A DNA stretch of 64,000 nt from Paraburkholderia megapolitana (GTDB lineage: Bacteria; Pseudomonadota; Gammaproteobacteria; Burkholderiales; Burkholderiaceae). The translations under genes were made by a program, and so were the position numbers. The DNA is taken from positions 4,076,001 through 4,140,000 of the forward strand of contig NZ_CP041745.1 in the NCBI RefSeq assembly GCF_007556815.1, in the 5' to 3' direction. Shown one piece after another: positions 59,060 to 64,000 of this stretch; within the stretch, counting starts at the first letter, position 1, and each line of letters opens with the position of its first letter. Under the pieces are notes generated by a model that was given only the letters and a program-made list of their open reading frames with translations, was not told the DNA's origin and did not search any database.

Positions 59060-59491
59060 TTACACGCCCTCCACGGTGATGCCCATCGAGCGGGCGCTAC
59101 CAGCGATCGTACGAACCGCTGCGTCGAGATCAGCTGCCGTAAGATCCGGCATCTTGGCCTTCGCGATGTCTTCAGCTTGAGCGCGCGTGATCTTGCCGAC
59201 CTTGTCGGTGTGCGGCTTGGCCGAACCCTTGTCGATCTTCGCTGCTTTCTTGATCAGAACCGTAGCCGGCGGCGTCTTCAGGACGAACGTGAAGCTCTTG
59301 TCCGCAAACGCGGTAATCACGACCGGGATCGGCAGACCGGGTTCCATCGCTTGAGTCTGCGCGTTGAACGCCTTGCAGAACTCCATGATGTTCAAACCGC
59401 GCTGACCCAGTGCCGGACCGACCGGCGGCGACGGGTTGGCTTTACCTGCAGGAATCTGCAGCTTGATAAAGCCGATGATTTTCTTTGCCAT
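59060..59491 (-). CDS. rplK: 50S ribosomal protein L11
   Basis: This 143-residue protein forms the GTPase-associated centre and the thiostrepton site with 23S rRNA. It has [57 protein letters not shown] and the C-terminal [22 protein letters not shown] end ([19 protein letters not shown]). It is preceded by a 154-bp spacer with a terminator-like hairpin. Confidence 0.99.
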   Translation of the reverse strand: MAKKIIGFIKLQIPAGKANPSPPVGPALGQRGLNIMEFCKAFNAQTQAMEPGLPIPVVITAFADKSFTFVLKTPPATVLIKKAAKIDKGSAKPHTDKVGKITRAQAEDIAKAKMPDLTAADLDAAVRTIAGSARSMGITVEGV

Positions 59492-59602
59492 GTTGAAAAC
59501 CTCGTTGGAACGCGTTAGCGTTCAGGTGAGTAGTAACGCGCTTTCATCGAAAAAACCGACTACTGACGCTCCTCAACGGCCATTACGCGGACCGTAAGCG
59601 CG

Positions 59603-59632
59603 AAAACCGGGGCGCGCCAGACGGCGCGCCCC
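59603..59632 (-). terminator. Terminator-like hairpin between nusG and rplK
   Basis: A perfect 10-bp GC-only stem GGGGCGCGCC/GGCGCGCCCC with a 4-base loop is followed on the minus strand by GGTTTTCG. It lies about 10 bp after the nusG stop. The short U-tract suggests incomplete termination, separating secE-nusG from rplK onwards. Confidence 0.7.
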
Positions 59633-59645
59633 GCAAAAATCTGGA

Positions 59646-60203
59646 TTACAACTTCTCGACCTGGCCGAATTCCAGCTCGACCGGCGTTGCACGGCCGAAA
59701 ATCGTCACGGACACGCGAACACGCGACTTCTCGTAGTTCACTTCCTCGACGCTGCCGTTGAAGTCCGTGAACGGACCGTCCTTCACGCGCACCATCTCGC
59801 CGACTTCGAACAGGGTCTTCGGGCGCGGCTTCTCCACACCTTCCTGCATCTGCGACATGATCTTCTCGACTTCCCGCGGGGAAATCGGGCTCGGACGATT
59901 GCGCGCACCACCAACAAAACCGGTCACCTTTGCGGTGTTCTTCACCAGGTGCCACGTTTCGTCCGTCATTTCCATTTCCACGAGCACATAGCCCGGGAAG
60001 AAACGACGCTCGGTCACCGATTTGTGACCGCCCTTCACCTCAACCACCTCTTCGGTCGGCACGAGGATCTGGCCAAACTTGTCCTGCATGCCAGCGCGAT
60101 CGATGCGCTCCTGAAGCGCACGTTGCACGCTCTTCTCCATGCCGGAGTAGGCGTGCACCACATACCAACGCTTGCCGCTCGGGGATGCCGGAGTATCGCT
60201 CAT
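59646..60203 (-). CDS. nusG: Transcription termination/antitermination factor NusG
   Basis: This 185-residue factor couples RNA polymerase to Rho or to the ribosome. The NGN domain shows [40 protein letters not shown] and [10 protein letters not shown]. The KOW domain shows [20 protein letters not shown] and [20 protein letters not shown]. Its ATG lies 1 bp after the secE stop. Confidence 0.99.
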   Translation of the reverse strand: MSDTPASPSGKRWYVVHAYSGMEKSVQRALQERIDRAGMQDKFGQILVPTEEVVEVKGGHKSVTERRFFPGYVLVEMEMTDETWHLVKNTAKVTGFVGGARNRPSPISPREVEKIMSQMQEGVEKPRPKTLFEVGEMVRVKDGPFTDFNGSVEEVNYEKSRVRVSVTIFGRATPVELEFGQVEKL

Positions 60204-60204
60204 G

Positions 60205-60585
60205 TCATTTCCAACCCAGAATCACCGAGAAAATCGCCCATTCAATGGATTTGTCGCTGATCCAGAGAAATATCGCCATGACGAATACGAAGGCAAACAC
60301 CACGAGGGTCGTCTGGGTAGCCTCTTTACGAGTGGGCCACACGACCTTGCGGACTTCCTTGTACGAGTCTTTGGCGAACGCGATGAAACCCTTGCCGGGC
60401 GCGGAGATAAGACCGACCGCCACACCCGCGATCACACCAACTGCCAAGGCTGCACCGCGGACGTACCACTCCTGGCTACCAAGCCAGAAGAACCCTACGA
60501 ACCCGGCCAAGACCAACAATACGCCTGCGGCCAGCGTTAGCTTGTCGCCAGAAGTATTTACAGTTTCGACGGAAGGATTCGCCAT
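60205..60585 (-). CDS. secE: Protein translocase subunit SecE
   Basis: This 126-residue inner-membrane protein has three predicted helices (about residues 15-35, 40-60 and 92-115) in the E. coli-like long arrangement. The conserved cytoplasmic amphipathic segment [20 protein letters not shown] clamps SecY. It lies between tRNA-Trp and nusG, the standard order. Confidence 0.97.
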   Translation of the reverse strand: MANPSVETVNTSGDKLTLAAGVLLVLAGFVGFFWLGSQEWYVRGAALAVGVIAGVAVGLISAPGKGFIAFAKDSYKEVRKVVWPTRKEATQTTLVVFAFVFVMAIFLWISDKSIEWAIFSVILGWK

Positions 60586-60618
60586 AACACCTTAACGAGC
60601 GCCACATTAGCGCGAGAT

Positions 60619-60694
60619 TGGCAGGGGCAGAGGGAATCGAACCCCCAACCTTCGGTTTTGGAGACCGACGCTCTGCCAGTTGAGCTATACCCCT
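60619..60694 (-). tRNA. tRNA-Trp (anticodon CCA)
   Basis: A 76-nt cloverleaf is read from AGGGGTATAGCTCAA to TGCCCCTGCCA. The acceptor stem pairs AGGGGTA with TGCCCCT, the anticodon loop is CTCCAAA and the T-arm GGTTCGATTCC is intact. CCA is encoded. It lies between tuf and secE, as in many proteobacteria. Confidence 0.98.
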
Positions 60695-60703
60695 AAACCA
60701 TTT

Positions 60704-60728
60704 TGGGGTTGACGACATCGCCAACCCC
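60704..60728 (-). promoter_or_regulatory. Hairpin between tuf and tRNA-Trp
   Basis: A perfect 7-bp stem GGGGTTG/CAACCCC encloses a loop of about 10 bases, 10 bp before the tRNA 5' end, with no U-tract. A processing or attenuation role is possible. Confidence 0.35.
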
Positions 60729-60758
60729 GAAACAACCGATCAACGAGAAGTAACTGGC

Positions 60759-61949
<1,191 letters not shown>

Positions 61950-62011
61950 TTCCGACTCCTAAGAGGATTTCCGTACGTTGCGCGAGGCGCAAACAGTCAC
62001 TAGCTACTTGC

Positions 62012-62086
<75 letters not shown>

Positions 62087-62101
62087 GCTACATCTCAACA
62101 C

Positions 62102-62175
62102 TGGAGCGGGTGAAGGGAATCGAACCCTCGTCATAAGCTTGGAAGGCTTCTGCTCTACCATTGAGCTACACCCGC
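62102..62175 (-). tRNA. tRNA-Gly (anticodon TCC)
   Basis: This 74-nt cloverleaf starts GCGGGTGTAGCTCAA and ends ACCCGCTCCA. The anticodon arm AGCCTTCCAAGCT gives TCC, and the T-loop GTTCGATTCC is present. CCA is encoded. Confidence 0.98.
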
Positions 62176-62212
62176 AAGGATCCTGTCGATTCCCTCTACT
62201 TCGCTTGCATTC

Positions 62213-62298
62213 TGGTGGAGGAGGTTGGATTCGAACCAACGTAGGCGTAAGCCAACAGATTTACAGTCTGCCCCCTTTAGCCACTCGGGCACCCCTCC
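62213..62298 (-). tRNA. tRNA-Tyr (anticodon GTA)
   Basis: This 86-nt tRNA has the long variable arm typical of class II. It starts GGAGGGGTGCCCGAG, has the anticodon loop CTGTAAA and ends CTCCTCCACCA. It is the first gene after a near-consensus promoter. Confidence 0.98.
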
Positions 62299-62312
62299 GA
62301 AGAGAACTGATG

Positions 62313-62341
62313 ATTATGGGGGAGCAACAACGTGCTGTCAA
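62313..62341 (-). promoter_or_regulatory. Near-consensus promoter of the tRNA-Tyr-Gly-Thr-tuf operon
   Basis: On the minus strand TTGACA (62341-62336) and CATAAT (62318-62313) are exactly 17 bp apart. The expected start site is about 8 bp before the tRNA-Tyr 5' end. This is the best sigma-70 match in the window. Confidence 0.8.
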
Positions 62342-62397
62342 GTGCGCTACCGCTCCCAAACCATGAAGCTCTCACTTAATACACCAGAAACGCCAAG

Positions 62398-62425
62398 CCC
62401 CCGCGAGCGAAATGGCTGGCGGGGG
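62398..62425 (-). terminator. Candidate terminator of the rRNA operon
   Basis: A perfect CCCCCGC/GCGGGGG stem with a 14-base loop lies about 20 bp after the 5S gene on the minus strand. The following sequence is only moderately T-rich (CTTGGCGTTTCTGG), so the call is tentative. Confidence 0.45.
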
Positions 62426-62445
62426 CGAGGGTTACAGCATGAGGA

Positions 62446-62561
62446 GCCTGACGATTACCTACTTTCACACGGGCAATCCGCACTATCATCGGCGTGGAGT
62501 CGTTTCACGGTCCTGTTCGGGATGGGAAGGGGTGGTACCGACACGCTATGGTCATCAGGCA
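62446..62561 (-). rRNA. rrf: 5S ribosomal RNA
   Basis: This RNA of about 116 nt starts TGCCTGATGACCATAGCG, contains CACCCCTTCCCATCCCGAAC and CGCCGATGATAGTG, and ends ATCGTCAGGC, which pairs with the 5' end. The exact 3' end could differ by a few bases. Confidence 0.96.
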
Positions 62562-62755
62562 TGACTTGTTGCTGTGTCGCCTTTGAGGGCGCTACAGCCA
62601 ATCTGGAAGAAGTAGTTGAGAGGAAGCCTCTCGTTTGGGGTTGTGCGTATCGTGCACAACACTGATCTCAACCGGTGGTGTCTTGCCCCCGTTCGGGGGT
62701 GGTCCTGAGTAAGTGCTGAAGCACTAACTCATGACGTAAAACACACCTGTTATAG
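62562..62755 (-). other. 23S-5S spacer
   Basis: This spacer of about 194 bp carries no gene. It contains a small AGTGCT/AGCACT hairpin near 62715-62728 and is removed during rRNA processing. Confidence 0.6.

Positions 62756-64000
<1,245 letters not shown>

Overview
The window looks like a core chromosomal segment of a betaproteobacterium of the Burkholderiaceae, most likely Paraburkholderia or Burkholderia. The GC content is high. The order gltB - dgt - aroB - aroK - pilQ and the protein sequences of AroK, AroB, EngB, SecY and L10 match what I remember of that family. This placement rests on recall and gene order, because no search could be run. Almost every gene is housekeeping. I see no prophage, CRISPR array, insertion sequence or defence island.

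Left part (1-26.8 kb). The 5' part of gltB (cut by the window edge) is followed by an intact ORF for a REP-associated (Y1/HUH-type) transposase homologue that has lost its catalytic residues. Next come an OmpW porin, a DUF883 ribosome/membrane-anchor protein, dgt, and the chain pilM-pilN-pilO/P-pilQ-aroK-aroB on the minus strand. In this chain PilO and PilP appear to be one fused polypeptide, and the pil genes are linked by ATGA overlaps. A divergent penicillin-binding protein 1A gene faces cyaY. Then come lptM-lysA, the periplasmic methionine sulfoxide repair pair msrPQ, the System II cytochrome c maturation pair (resB, ccsB), cytochrome c4, engB, hemB and dsbD. A short, readable remnant of cutA sits directly before dsbD.

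Middle part (26.8-46.3 kb). This is one long minus-strand block of translation genes. Read in the direction of transcription it is rpsL-rpsG-fusA-tuf (str), rpsJ-rplC-rplD-rplW-rplB-rpsS-rplV-rpsC-rplP-rpmC-rpsQ (S10), rplN-rplX-rplE-rpsN-rpsH-rplF-rplR-rpsE-rpmD-rplO-secY-infA-rpmJ (spc) and rpsM-rpsK-rpsD-rpoA-rplQ (alpha). Promoter-like sequences lie before rpsL, between rpsJ and rplC, and between rpsQ and rplN. A strong terminator follows rplQ.

Right part (46.3-64 kb). recQ is followed by rpoC, rpoB, rplL, rplJ, rplA, rplK, nusG, secE, tRNA-Trp, a second tuf gene, tRNA-Thr, tRNA-Gly, tRNA-Tyr, 5S rRNA and the 3' part of 23S rRNA, all on the minus strand. The two tuf genes encode the same 396-residue protein and differ, by eye, only near their ends.

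The window supplies most of the transcription-translation machinery plus envelope and redox functions (pilus, murein synthesis, cytochrome c and disulfide handling). The observations most worth following are the catalytically dead RAYT, the PilO-PilP fusion, the cutA relic, and the promoter/hairpin superposition at the S10/spc junction.
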